From Gemmatimonadaceae bacterium (GTDB lineage Bacteria > Gemmatimonadota > Gemmatimonadetes > Gemmatimonadales > Gemmatimonadaceae): a stretch of DNA of 64,000 nucleotides. The notes below the pieces were generated by a model that was given only the letters and a program-made list of their open reading frames with translations, was not told the DNA's origin and did not search any database. Within the stretch, counting starts at the first letter, position 1; the number at the start of each line of letters is the position of its first letter. The DNA lies in contig JANYHT010000030.1 in the NCBI GenBank assembly GCA_025358925.1, positions 19,745 to 83,744 of the forward strand. The letters run 5' to 3'. The translations under genes and the position numbers were made by a program. Below are positions 8,436 through 16,761 of the stretch, piece by piece.

Positions 8436-9055
8436 GCGCGCCGTCTTTTCGTTTCCGCGCCCTTCGTGCGCTGCGACGTGTGCTCCGACTTGATCGCGAA
8501 CGGCGATGGAACGCGGAGTACGCGAGCGGTACGTGGCGTCGACTGGGGACACTCGATGAATTGGCGCATCAGGCCATGCTGGCGTCGTACTTTGCGCGCC
8601 TGAAACCCGGCGGCTCCGTGCTGGATGTCGGCTGCGGCGAAGGTCTGTTCCAACAGGAATTGCGCGGATGTTATTCGCGCTACGTGGGCATCGACTTCGC
8701 GGAGCCGGTCCGGCTCGCCCGTGCGCGGTGTGATGCCGTCAGCGATGCGGAGCGCGCCACGCGTACGGCGTTCGTTGCCGCTGACATGCACGACTTTGCC
8801 ACGCACGAGCGGTTTGACGCCGTGGTGTTCAACGAAAGCCTGTACTACTACGACGACGCGATCCGAGGCCTCGCGCGCTATGCGGAATTTCTTGCGCCAC
8901 AGGGCGTGTTGCTCGTCTCCATGCACACCAAAGACCGTACGGAACGGCTGTGGGATCGCATTGGGGACCGTTACGGCATCGTTGATGCCGTAACGGTCGA
9001 AAACTGTCACGGCGTACAATGGATCATTAAAGTGCTGGCTCCGCAGACGGACTGA
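8381..9055 (+). CDS. Class I SAM-dependent methyltransferase
   Basis: 224 residues. Motif I VLDVGCGEGLF (around residues 79-89), motif II YVGIDFAEP, and a motif IV region DAVVFNESLYYY are clear, followed by LAPQGVLLVSMH. The N-terminal 60 residues are basic and may contact the acceptor. The ATG at 8381 lies 55 bases inside the preceding deacetylase gene. The substrate is unknown; the context suggests a sugar or lipid-linked glycan precursor. The 3' part holds a perfect 15-base inverted repeat (8966-8980 with 8984-8998) inside codons for DRYGIVDAVTV, reported separately. Confidence 0.82.
   Translation: MAARRQTHQVVRDAVVFLSAPSFRFRALRALRRVLRLDRERRWNAEYASGTWRRLGTLDELAHQAMLASYFARLKPGGSVLDVGCGEGLFQQELRGCYSRYVGIDFAEPVRLARARCDAVSDAERATRTAFVAADMHDFATHERFDAVVFNESLYYYDDAIRGLARYAEFLAPQGVLLVSMHTKDRTERLWDRIGDRYGIVDAVTVENCHGVQWIIKVLAPQTD
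8966..8998 (+). repeat. Perfect 15-bp hairpin inside a coding sequence
   Basis: GACCGTTACGGCATC at 8966-8980 is followed by the loop GTT and its exact reverse complement at 8984-8998. It lies about 57 bases before the stop codon of the methyltransferase gene. There is no T-tract after it. It could slow transcription or protect the 3' end of the message, or be chance. Confidence 0.7.
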
Positions 9056-9106
9056 TTGTCGCGATAAAATCGTTGTTTGAGCTATTGTGGTGTGTCTGAA
9101 CCAACG

Positions 9107-9216
9107 GCAACAGCGGGGCACGGATACGAACGGGAAATAGCGGATAACTCACGGAGACAGCGAACTTCGTAAAAAATGTCTTTTACCCGTTCAGTTTATC
9201 CGTACTCCGCTGTTGC
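9107..9216. repeat. Palindromic intergenic element, copy 1
   Basis: GCAACAGCGGGGCACGGATA at 9107-9126 is matched by its reverse complement at 9197-9216 with 18 of 20 positions identical; inside, GAACGGG and CCCGTTC extend the pairing. The transcript would fold into one long stem of about 110 bases. A diverged relative starts at 9441. The 594-base gap 9056-9649 contains no gene that I can support; it is filled by this element and the next two. Confidence 0.7.
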
Positions 9217-9250
9217 GGCTGATTCTGGCACGCCACAACCGGTACAGCAG

Positions 9251-9414
9251 ACCGCGAATTTCGCAAATTGATCGGGGTGGATTGGAGTAGCGGTGCGACG
9301 TTGGCCACAAAGCATTGAGAATGAACAAACAAACCCATCCCACGCGCCTTACTAAAAACATGAGGCGCTCCGCCAGCCCGTTCGCGCTCCGTTCAAGTTC
9401 GCGTCATTCGCGGT
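9251..9414. repeat. MITE-like inverted-repeat element, copy A
   Basis: The left end (9251-9270, starting ACCGCGAATTTCGC) and right end (9394-9414, CAAGTTCGCGTCATTCGCGG) are imperfect inverted repeats. The ends and parts of the interior (a CATTGAGAATGAAC segment; CTAAAAACATGAGGCG) resemble the element at 38640-38811. It has no coding potential, so if mobile it would need a transposase supplied from elsewhere. Confidence 0.6.
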
Positions 9415-9440
9415 CACCTGTTGTGGGTGTTCAACAAACT

Positions 9441-9573
9441 CAACAGCGGGACACGGATCGGAACGGAAACAGCGGACCACTCACGGGCACAGAGAACCAC
9501 TCAAAAAAGTGTTTGTCGTTGTGGTATCCGTGCGTTTCCGTCGTATCGATTCCTATCCCGTGTCCTTGTCGTC
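9441..9573. repeat. Palindromic intergenic element, copy 2 (diverged)
   Basis: It starts CAACAGCGGGACACGGAT, very close to the arm of the element at 9107 (CAACAGCGGGGCACGGAT), continues with a similar ACTCACGG segment, and ends with a weakly complementary block (TCCCGTGTCCTTGTCG near 9555-9570). The interior also pairs ACGGAAAC with GTTTCCGT. The pairing is much less perfect than in copy 1, as expected for an older copy. Confidence 0.5.
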
Positions 9574-9649
9574 GCCGTTTCTTACAAACGTCAACCACAA
9601 CAATGGGACGCAGAGAAAAACGACATCCCATCACGCAGTCAAGATCTCG

Positions 9650-10702
9650 TCAGCTGGTGATCGTCGAGATGTCGATCACGAAGCGATACTTCACGTCGGA
9701 TTTAAGCATGCGTTCGTAGGCAACGTTGATGTCCGACGCCCTAATCAGCTCGATGTCCGAGGCAATGCCGTGTGCAGCGCAGAAGTTCAGCATCTCCTGC
9801 GTTTCTGGCAATCCACCAATGAGCGAACCGGCCAAGCGACGCCGACCCGTGATGAACGGCCACACCGACGTTGCCGGATGCGGTACGGGAGATCCGCCCA
9901 ACAGCACCAACGTGCCATCTCGCCGAAGCAGCGTGAGTTCCGCGTCGAGATCATGCGGCGCGCTCACGGTGTCGAGAATCAGGTCGAGCGAATTGCGCAC
10001 GGACTTCATCGCCGCTGCGTCTTTCGAAATAACCACGGCATCCGCCCCTAAACGACGTGCGTCGTCGGCCTTGCCCGGTGACGTGGTGAAAAGCGTCACG
10101 TGCGCGCCCATCGCATGCGCGAGCTTGACGCCCATGTGTCCAAGCCCGCCAAGTCCAACAATGCCGACGCGCTTACCCGGACCAGCTTTCCATTCGCGAA
10201 GCGGCGAATAGGTGGTGATGCCCGCGCACAGGAGTGGCGCGGCGGCGGCGGGGTCCATGCCCTCGGGGATATGCAATACAAAACGCTCGTCTACGACGAT
10301 GGCGCTGGAGTAGCCACCTTGCGTTGGCTTTCCCGATTGCTTCTCGATGCCGCCGTACGTACCGGTCGATCCTTTCTCACAGTACTGCTCCAGCCCCTGT
10401 GCGCACGACGGGCAGTCTTGGCAGCTATCGACCAAACATCCCACACCGACCAGTTGTCCGGCTGTAAACCCCTTCACGTCGGCACCCGTGGCCACGACGC
10501 GGCCGACAATTTCGTGGCCGGGCACCTGCGGGAAGACAATCGCGCCCCATTCGTTGCGCACGGTGTGCAAGTCAGAGTGGCACACGCCACAATAAAGGAT
10601 TTTGATCTGCACATCGCGTGACCCCGGGGCGCGCCGTTCAAGACTCCATGGTCCGAGTGGCGATGCTGGATCGAAAGCGGCGTAGGATTGTGTCGGAATC
10701 AT
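9650..10702 (-). CDS. Zinc-dependent NAD(P) alcohol dehydrogenase (YahK/CAD type)
   Basis: 350 residues, the normal length. Catalytic zinc residues are in YCGVCHSDLHTVRNEWG and PGHEIVGRVV; the structural zinc loop is GCLVDSCQDCPSCAQGLEQYC with four cysteines. The Rossmann fold shows GIVGLGGLGHMGVKLAHAMG. This pattern matches broad-range cinnamyl-alcohol-type aldehyde reductases such as YahK and YjgB, which reduce aldehydes with NADPH. Cytoplasmic. It is a single gene transcribed away from the VPS10-like gene. A remnant of a close relative lies at 57623-57919, sharing the ending DINVAYERMLKSDVKY. Confidence 0.92.
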   Translation of the reverse strand: MIPTQSYAAFDPASPLGPWSLERRAPGSRDVQIKILYCGVCHSDLHTVRNEWGAIVFPQVPGHEIVGRVVATGADVKGFTAGQLVGVGCLVDSCQDCPSCAQGLEQYCEKGSTGTYGGIEKQSGKPTQGGYSSAIVVDERFVLHIPEGMDPAAAAPLLCAGITTYSPLREWKAGPGKRVGIVGLGGLGHMGVKLAHAMGAHVTLFTTSPGKADDARRLGADAVVISKDAAAMKSVRNSLDLILDTVSAPHDLDAELTLLRRDGTLVLLGGSPVPHPATSVWPFITGRRRLAGSLIGGLPETQEMLNFCAAHGIASDIELIRASDINVAYERMLKSDVKYRFVIDISTITS

Positions 10703-10850
10703 GACAAGGGTAGCGTGAGTGGATGCTCAACATGGCGAACCAGCGTTGCGTCATGTTGAATGTGACGATACGCGAGCTGTTTCCGTAGTTCTCCATGAAA
10801 AGGCAAGACTCGCGCCGCTAGTTCCGTAGGTTTCTCTCGTGACTCCATTC

Positions 10851-13800
10851 ATGACTCGACTTCGAATTCATTCGCTGCGCGTCGGCAGCGCGGCGCTGCT
10901 CCTCGCGGGCTCCGCGTCGGCGCAGACACTCGACTCCGCCACCGTTGCTGGCTTGCGATGGCGCACCATTGGTCCGGCCAATTTCATGGGACGGTTATCC
11001 GATGTGGTCGGCATCCCCGGACCATCCAAGACTTTCTTTATTGCTGCGGCCGCAGGCGGTATTTGGAAGACGACTAATAACGGCACGACGTGGCGTCCTG
11101 TATTCGATGACAAGCGTGTGATTTCGATGGGCATGTTGGCCATTGCCCCCTCGGATACGAACCAAGTGTGGGCGGGTACGGGCGAGCCGAATTCGCGCAA
11201 CTCGATTGAAGCGGGAGCGGGAATTTACAAGTCGTCCGATGGGGGCCTGACATGGACGCTCAAGGGACTCGAGAAGACCGAGCACATCGGCCGCATCGTG
11301 GTGCATCCAACCAATCCAAACATCGTCTACGTCGCCGCCCTCGGAGCCGCCTGGCGTTCGAATCCAGAGCGTGGTCTATACAAGACCATCGACGGCGGGA
11401 CGACGTGGCAGCTCATCAAATTCATTAGCGATAAAGCGGGCTTTGTTGATGTCGCGATGGATCCGTCCGACCCGAACACGTTGTTCGCGGCAAGCTGGGA
11501 GCGTTTGCGCACACCGTATTCGCTGAAGAGCGGTGGACCGGGTTCGGCGTTGTGGAAGACGACGGATGCCGGCGCGACGTGGTCTGAGGTGAAGGGTGGC
11601 AATTTCCCCGCCGGTCCAAAGGGTCGTATCGGTCTCGCGATTGCGCGGAGTAATCCGAAGATGATTTACGCGCTCACTGAAGCCGCAGCACCGGAAGCGG
11701 GCGGTGGGTACACGCCGTCGCGCACGCCGCGCGATAACGGTCTGTGGCGCAGCACGGATGGTGGGGTGACGTGGACGAAGATGAGCAGCGTGAACGTGCG
11801 TCCGTTCTACTACTCACAGGTGCGGGTCGATCCGAGAAATGCCGATCGTGTCTATTTCTCGAGCACCGAACTGCAAGTCTCTGATGACGGTGGGAAGACC
11901 TCACGCAACGCGGCGCAAAATGTGCACGTCGACGATCATGGATTGTGGATTGACCCGAACGACCCCGAACGGTGGGTGATTGCCAATGACGGCGGCATTG
12001 CCTTCACATACGACAAGGGCGGCAACTTCAACCAAATGCAGAATTTGGCATTGGGTCAGTTTTACGAAGTGAGTTACGACATGGCTGTCCCGTACAACGT
12101 GTGCAGCGGCGCACAGGACAACGGCACGTGGTGTGGTCCCAGTCGTCGTCGTCAGGGAAATACCACTCTTGGTTACTGGTACACGATCGCGGGCGGCGAC
12201 GGCTTCTATGCCGCGCAGGACCCGACGGATCCGAGCATTGTGTACGGCGAGTCGCAGGGCGGCAACGCGTCGCGCTTAAATCTGAAAAGCGGCGAACGTT
12301 TGCAGTTTGTGAAACCATCGTGGCAACCGCAGTACAAGTCGTGGGAAGATTCGATCGCGGTCGTGCGTGGCGATCCGCTCGTCCCGGCAACGAAAGACAT
12401 GAATGGCAAGATGGCCGCGTTTCGTGCGATGCAGAAGAAAGACTCGATGGATCTTTCGCTGCGCTTCAATTGGAATGCGCCGTTCATAATCTCGCCGCAC
12501 AACCCGTCGGTGATTTACTTCGCCGGCAATCGCGTGCTCAAGTCGGTGAAGAAGGGCGAAGACTTTGCGCTCATTTCTCCCGACATGTCGAAGAAGTTAG
12601 ACGCGAAGATCGACACGTCGATTCGGCTGACCGGTGGCATTACGCTCGATGCGACTGGTGCAGAAACGTACGGCACTGTGGTGGCGCTCGAAGAGAGCCC
12701 CATTCGTCCGGGTCTGGTATTTGCCGGCACCGACGATGGCAATATTTGGAAGACGTCCAACGACGGTGCCACGTGGGAGAATCTCGCGTCGAAGTTCACG
12801 CTGCCAAACAATGGCGAGGTGTACACCGCGCGCATTGAAGCATCAGCGTTCGACACCGCCACGTTTTATGTCGCGTTCGACAATCATCGGTGGGGCGATT
12901 TTAAACCGTATCTGTTTGTGACGACGGACGGCGGCAAGAACTTTCGCTCACTCTCGAACAACTTGCCGAAAGATGGTCCGGGCGATCAGATCCACGTCAT
13001 TCGTGAGAGTGCACGCAATCGCGATCTCCTGTTCGTTGGCACGTCGATCGGCGTATATGCGTCGATTGATCGTGGGAAGACATGGACAAAGTTCACCACG
13101 AACTTTCCCAGTGTACCGGTATACGATTTGCAAATCCATCCGCGCGATCACGAGCTAATTGCGGCCACACACGGACGCAGTTTATGGATCGTGGATATTT
13201 TGCCCCTTGAGCAGATGACGGCGAAAAATGCGGCCGCGACGGTCGTGCTCTTCGATCCAAAGCCAGCGTTTCAATGGGGCGAAGCACCAACGGCAGGCGC
13301 TGCCGGTAACGGCAACGGTCAAGCATTCTTCAGCACGCCCAATCCAACCTACGGTGCGCTCATTACGTATCGCGTGACTGGCGCAGGCGGTGGACAAGCG
13401 CGCGTGAGCATTGTCGATGCGTCGGGCGACACGCTGCAAACGTTGAACGGGCCGGGCACGCCGGGCACGCACAGTCTCACGTGGAACTATCAGATCACGC
13501 GCGCTGCGGCGCCGCGCGAGCCGCTGTCGTCGAGTGAACGCCGCGACAGCATTCTGCGGGTCGTGCGCGGACCCGTGGTGCTGGATTCGCTCACCAAGGC
13601 CAAGTACGACAGCACGGCGCTCGCATTGGCGAAACAATTGCTTGCGCCGCCCATTCCGGGTGCTGCGGTAGGCTTAGGTGGTCGAGGTGGTGGTGGTGGT
13701 GGCGGCGGACGTGGTGGCGCGAATGCCAACTGCGAACGTCCACTCTCACAGTGGGAACCGTTCTGTGCGCGTCCCGCGGAAGCCGCAGCGCGTGGCGGAC

Positions 13801-14180
13801 CGGGCACACCTGGTGCTATCGCTGGTGAAGGTGCGTCACCGGCCGATCTTGCGGCGCTGTTTGGTGGACGTGGCGGTGGTGCCGCCGGCAATCCCGCCGT
13901 CGTCAAGATTTTTCAAATCATCGGCATTCCAATACCGAATCCGATTGGTGGTGGTCGCGGCGGCGGTGGTGGCGGATTTGGTGGCGGCCGAGGGAATGCA
14001 GCAACAACGGGCGACTACGGCGTGGTACTGACAGTGAATGGCACGACGCTGAAGAAGAAGTTGCGCGTAGAGAATGTTGGTGCGGGCGAAGCCGGTTCGC
14101 CGTTTGGTCCGGCGAGTGGTGATGACGACGACCGCACGGCGAAAGCCGCGAAGACCACCAAGGCGGCGAAGCAGCGGTAG
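10851..14180 (+). CDS. Exported VPS10/sortilin-like Asp-box beta-propeller protein
   Basis: About 1109 residues. ATG 10851 is chosen over GTG 10839; both give a signal peptide ending ALLLAGSASAQ. Repeated Asp-box motifs (TTNNGTTWRPV, SSDGGLTWTLK, TTDAGATWSEV, STDGGVTWTKM, SNDGATWENL) mark a BNR/sortilin-type propeller that fills most of the protein. It is often annotated as a glycosyl hydrolase, but no catalytic residues can be identified. From about residue 940 the sequence is glycine-rich (runs of GGRGGGGG), ending in a Lys/Ala tail. Asn/Gly-rich tails are common in exported proteins of this phylum. It ends at a strong shared terminator. A decayed C-terminal fragment of a relative is at 53403-54498. 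Confidence 0.85.
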   Translation: MTRLRIHSLRVGSAALLLAGSASAQTLDSATVAGLRWRTIGPANFMGRLSDVVGIPGPSKTFFIAAAAGGIWKTTNNGTTWRPVFDDKRVISMGMLAIAPSDTNQVWAGTGEPNSRNSIEAGAGIYKSSDGGLTWTLKGLEKTEHIGRIVVHPTNPNIVYVAALGAAWRSNPERGLYKTIDGGTTWQLIKFISDKAGFVDVAMDPSDPNTLFAASWERLRTPYSLKSGGPGSALWKTTDAGATWSEVKGGNFPAGPKGRIGLAIARSNPKMIYALTEAAAPEAGGGYTPSRTPRDNGLWRSTDGGVTWTKMSSVNVRPFYYSQVRVDPRNADRVYFSSTELQVSDDGGKTSRNAAQNVHVDDHGLWIDPNDPERWVIANDGGIAFTYDKGGNFNQMQNLALGQFYEVSYDMAVPYNVCSGAQDNGTWCGPSRRRQGNTTLGYWYTIAGGDGFYAAQDPTDPSIVYGESQGGNASRLNLKSGERLQFVKPSWQPQYKSWEDSIAVVRGDPLVPATKDMNGKMAAFRAMQKKDSMDLSLRFNWNAPFIISPHNPSVIYFAGNRVLKSVKKGEDFALISPDMSKKLDAKIDTSIRLTGGITLDATGAETYGTVVALEESPIRPGLVFAGTDDGNIWKTSNDGATWENLASKFTLPNNGEVYTARIEASAFDTATFYVAFDNHRWGDFKPYLFVTTDGGKNFRSLSNNLPKDGPGDQIHVIRESARNRDLLFVGTSIGVYASIDRGKTWTKFTTNFPSVPVYDLQIHPRDHELIAATHGRSLWIVDILPLEQMTAKNAAATVVLFDPKPAFQWGEAPTAGAAGNGNGQAFFSTPNPTYGALITYRVTGAGGGQARVSIVDASGDTLQTLNGPGTPGTHSLTWNYQITRAAAPREPLSSSERRDSILRVVRGPVVLDSLTKAKYDSTALALAKQLLAPPIPGAAVGLGGRGGGGGGGGRGGANANCERPLSQWEPFCARPAEAAARGGPGTPGAIAGEGASPADLAALFGGRGGGAAGNPAVVKIFQIIGIPIPNPIGGGRGGGGGGFGGGRGNAATTGDYGVVLTVNGTTLKKKLRVENVGAGEAGSPFGPASGDDDDRTAKAAKTTKAAKQR

Positions 14181-14211
14181 TCCGGCGCCGTAATGCCAGT
14201 GGTGTTATGCA

Positions 14212-14251
14212 CAACAAACGCGGCGCGCTACACAGCGCGCCGCGTTTGTTG
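14212..14251. terminator. Bidirectional terminator hairpin
   Basis: CAACAAACGCGGCGCGCT at 14212-14229 pairs perfectly with 14234-14251 around an ACAC loop: 18 base pairs, mostly GC near the loop and A/T at the base. It lies between two convergent genes (stop codons at 14180 on plus and 14230-14228 on minus), so it can end both transcripts. Its right arm encodes the last residues of the minus-strand gene. Confidence 0.85.
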
Positions 14252-14641
14252 CGTGCGTAGCGCGAGATACAAGAGCAACCCAGCGGGACCAAACATAAAG
14301 GTGAGAAAGAGACAAGGAATAACGAATACGTGGCGGATGCCACGCTCTTGTGCGTCAAGCACTTCCCAACAGCCGACGAATAAATCAAAGGCGAGATAAT
14401 GCACCCATCCAGCCAACACAGCACGATCATTTGTGAAGAGCAGCTTCACATGCTCCAGCGAATCGAAACCGCCCTCGGCACTCGGCAGTGACGTCGCAAT
14501 GAGCCAGATGTACAGCACCGCAAAAACACTCGGCACTGCAAAACGCAGCACCGGCGCGACGCGACGCGGTTGTACCGCTAACGCGATCCAACTGAGCACC
14601 GCGCAGAGGTTGGCAATTTTGAATACGGCGGCATCAGACAT
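14228..14641 (-). CDS. ABA4-like (DUF4281) membrane protein
   Basis: 137 residues with four membrane helices. VLAGWVHYLAFDLFVGCWE and FVIPCLFLTFMFGPAGLLLY match the ABA4/DUF4281 family, named after the plant protein needed for neoxanthin synthesis. The bacterial members are uncharacterised. The stop codon overlaps the terminator hairpin. It follows another membrane protein gene 2 bases upstream, so both are likely one transcript. Confidence 0.85.
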   Translation of the reverse strand: MSDAAVFKIANLCAVLSWIALAVQPRRVAPVLRFAVPSVFAVLYIWLIATSLPSAEGGFDSLEHVKLLFTNDRAVLAGWVHYLAFDLFVGCWEVLDAQERGIRHVFVIPCLFLTFMFGPAGLLLYLALRTQQTRRAV

Positions 14642-14643
14642 CG

Positions 14644-15435
14644 TTAACTCCGAGCGAGTGAGACAAACGGTTGACCGTGTAGCGCTTGCAGTAGTATGAC
14701 GACCACAAACGCAGCGTACGCAGCGCTCGTAGCGGTGAGGAGCACTCGTTCGGGCGCCTCATTCGTCCCGCCGCGCGCGGCACGGAATGCGAGGAGGAGC
14801 AACGGGAGAATTTGCAGCGCATGCATCCCCACAAAATGCGCGACGCGAAGGTCGCCGTGCTCGGTGCTCCAGCGTGTGATCGGGAGGCCGGGTCCGCCAT
14901 CGCGTGCACCCACGGTATGCGCGCCGATCGTCATCGGACGAACACCGTGCTGCATTGCCTCAACTTGTCCAGGGAATGGTCGCGTCATGATCCAGCCAAT
15001 GCCGGCGCCGCCGATTTGTAACAGAAGGCCAAGTCGGCAAGCAAGCGCCATCGTCCGGTCGCGCGCGGGCGTGCGCCAATGCACCCAGAGAATCACCATT
15101 GTGCAGAGCCAGACAGTGGCGATTCCGACCCCCATCGTCGAAAACACTGCAGCGTCAAACGCACTGTTGACGTTGAAGTGGCTCACCGTTCCGCGCGCTG
15201 CCTGCATCAGGATGAGCAACACTTCGGCGGAAATAATCCACGCGATCGTGAGGAGATACACGGCGGTCGACAGACAAAACTTCGCGGGCTTGAGCCACGC
15301 CGGCGCGCCGGCAATAACGCGCGGGTCAATGAGCAAACCAACAAGCGTGCCGATAAAAAGCGCGATATTCAACCACGCGGCGCGCACGAGCGGTGGTGAC
15401 CAGGCGTCAATTGCAGCAAGCTGGACGCGGAGCAT
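14644..15435 (-). CDS. Seven-helix membrane protein, function unknown
   Basis: 263 residues with about seven membrane helices and conserved-looking loops such as WLKPAKFCLSTAVYLLT and ARGTVSHFNVNSAFD. I recognise it as an uncharacterised family in several phyla that often has PAWLKPxKF near the N-terminus. No catalytic motif is seen. It is upstream of the ABA4-like gene with a 2-base gap, so the two probably act together in the membrane. Confidence 0.7.
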   Translation of the reverse strand: MLRVQLAAIDAWSPPLVRAAWLNIALFIGTLVGLLIDPRVIAGAPAWLKPAKFCLSTAVYLLTIAWIISAEVLLILMQAARGTVSHFNVNSAFDAAVFSTMGVGIATVWLCTMVILWVHWRTPARDRTMALACRLGLLLQIGGAGIGWIMTRPFPGQVEAMQHGVRPMTIGAHTVGARDGGPGLPITRWSTEHGDLRVAHFVGMHALQILPLLLLAFRAARGGTNEAPERVLLTATSAAYAAFVVVILLQALHGQPFVSLARS

Positions 15436-15534
15436 AGCGATAGCGTGGTTGAGGAATGTGTATTGTCCGTCGTCGCCCTACGTTGGGCGACCGCAACCGG
15501 TTCCACGCGCGTCTTCTCACCCTGCGCCAACACG

Positions 15535-16206
15535 ATGTCCGCACCGTCCTCACTTACGCACGCTGGCTTGCAGGCAGCGGTTGCACATCTCGTGCAATAT
15601 GACACTGGACTTGCCGCGATTGTCGAAGCACACGGCGCGCCACCGATGTGGGATCGTCCGCGCGGATTTGCCACGTTGGTGCAGATCATTCTGGAGCAGC
15701 AAGTATCGCTGCAGTCGGCCGCGACCTTGTACGCGCGAGTGGCGCTGGCTTTAGGTGCAGTAACGCCGGCCACCGTCACGGCGTGTGGCGTTGATGGACT
15801 ACGCGCCAATGGATTGACTCGACAAAAGGCAGCGTATGTTGTCGCGCTCGCGCAATCTACATCCAGCGGCGCACTCCCCCTGCAGCACTTGCATCGGTAC
15901 TCCGACGATGCGGCGGCGCAGTTGCTGACGCGTGTTCCCGGCATTGGACCGTGGAGCGCGAGCGTGTATCAGCTGATGGTGCTGAAGCGAGCAGATATCT
16001 GGCCACCCGGAGATTTGGCCTTGCACAAGGCGATGCAAAAACTCCGTGGACTTGCCGTGGTGCCGACGAGCGCTGAGGCGACGGCCTTTGCGTCCGTGTG
16101 GTCGCCGTTTCGTGCGGTGGCGGCGAGAATCTTGTGGCACGGGTATTTGCAAGATCGTGCCGCGCTCTCGCGAAATGTGCGCGTGCGGCCGCTACCGGCA
16201 CGTTAG
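15535..16206 (+). CDS. AlkA-like DNA-3-methyladenine glycosylase (HhH-GPD)
   Basis: 223 residues from ATG 15535; the open frame continues upstream but has no family character there. PRGFATLVQIILEQQVSLQSA starts the HhH-GPD fold; the helix-hairpin-helix is LTRVPGIGPWSASVYQLM; the catalytic aspartate lies in WPPGDLALHKAM. This enzyme excises alkylated bases from DNA. There is no Ada-type N-terminal domain. It begins a run of plus-strand genes reaching 20274, with 9 bases to the next gene. Confidence 0.9.
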   Translation: MSAPSSLTHAGLQAAVAHLVQYDTGLAAIVEAHGAPPMWDRPRGFATLVQIILEQQVSLQSAATLYARVALALGAVTPATVTACGVDGLRANGLTRQKAAYVVALAQSTSSGALPLQHLHRYSDDAAAQLLTRVPGIGPWSASVYQLMVLKRADIWPPGDLALHKAMQKLRGLAVVPTSAEATAFASVWSPFRAVAARILWHGYLQDRAALSRNVRVRPLPAR

Positions 16207-16215
16207 ACTTTTGCC

Positions 16216-16761
16216 ATGCAGATCTTAGCGATATCGGGCAGCCTACGCGCCGCGTCGATCAACACCGCCTTGTTGCGTGCGACAATGATCGTTGCTCCGT
16301 CGTCGATCACAGTGTCGCTGTACGCTGGATTGCGATCACTCCCACCGTTTGATCCGGATGTGGAGATGGCGAGTATCGACGATCCATCGCTGATGCCAGC
16401 ATCGGTGGCCGCATTTGGCGTCGCGTTACGTGCTGCAGACGCCGTAATATTCTCAACGCCCGAGTATGCGCACGGCTTACCCGGCGTGTTGAAGAACGCA
16501 CTCGATTGGGTGGTAGGGAGCGGTGAGTTCGTCGGTAAGCGCGTCGCGATCTTCAATGCTTCGGCGTATGGCACGTTTGCGCACGCGTCGCTGCTGGAAA
16601 CGTTAACGGTGATGTCAGCGCGTGTTGTTGCGGACGCTGCCGCGACGTGTACGACGCTGCATCGCTCCATGACGGATATGGAGATTGTTGCTGATGTATT
16701 GGTTGCGCATTCGTTGACGCGGGCGCTCGACATGCTTGCCGCATCGGTGCGTGCAGGATGA
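16216..16761 (+). CDS. NADPH-dependent FMN reductase family protein
   Basis: 181 residues, flavodoxin-like fold. The phosphate loop GSLRAASINTALLR and the FMN-binding TPEYAHGLPGVLKNALDWV are typical of the NADPH-dependent FMN reductase group that includes quinone, chromate and azo reductases. Cytoplasmic. Its stop overlaps the next start as ATGA (16758-16761). As the only flavin reductase in this operon, it is a plausible electron source for the R2lox-type oxidase downstream; that is inference from position. Confidence 0.88.
   Translation: MQILAISGSLRAASINTALLRATMIVAPSSITVSLYAGLRSLPPFDPDVEMASIDDPSLMPASVAAFGVALRAADAVIFSTPEYAHGLPGVLKNALDWVVGSGEFVGKRVAIFNASAYGTFAHASLLETLTVMSARVVADAAATCTTLHRSMTDMEIVADVLVAHSLTRALDMLAASVRAG

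Noticed and set aside
9315..9719. 134-residue frame in the repeat-rich gap
   Set aside because: It spans two repeat elements, changes composition midway and has no ribosome site.
10727..10759. TCAACATG/CATGTTGA pair upstream of the VPS10-like gene as an operator
   Set aside because: Arms of eight bases with a 17-base gap and no promoter that fits; too weak to call.
13490..13906. Long minus-strand frame opposite the VPS10-like gene
   Set aside because: It is the mirror of glycine-rich codons (giving Pro-rich sequence) with no family features.
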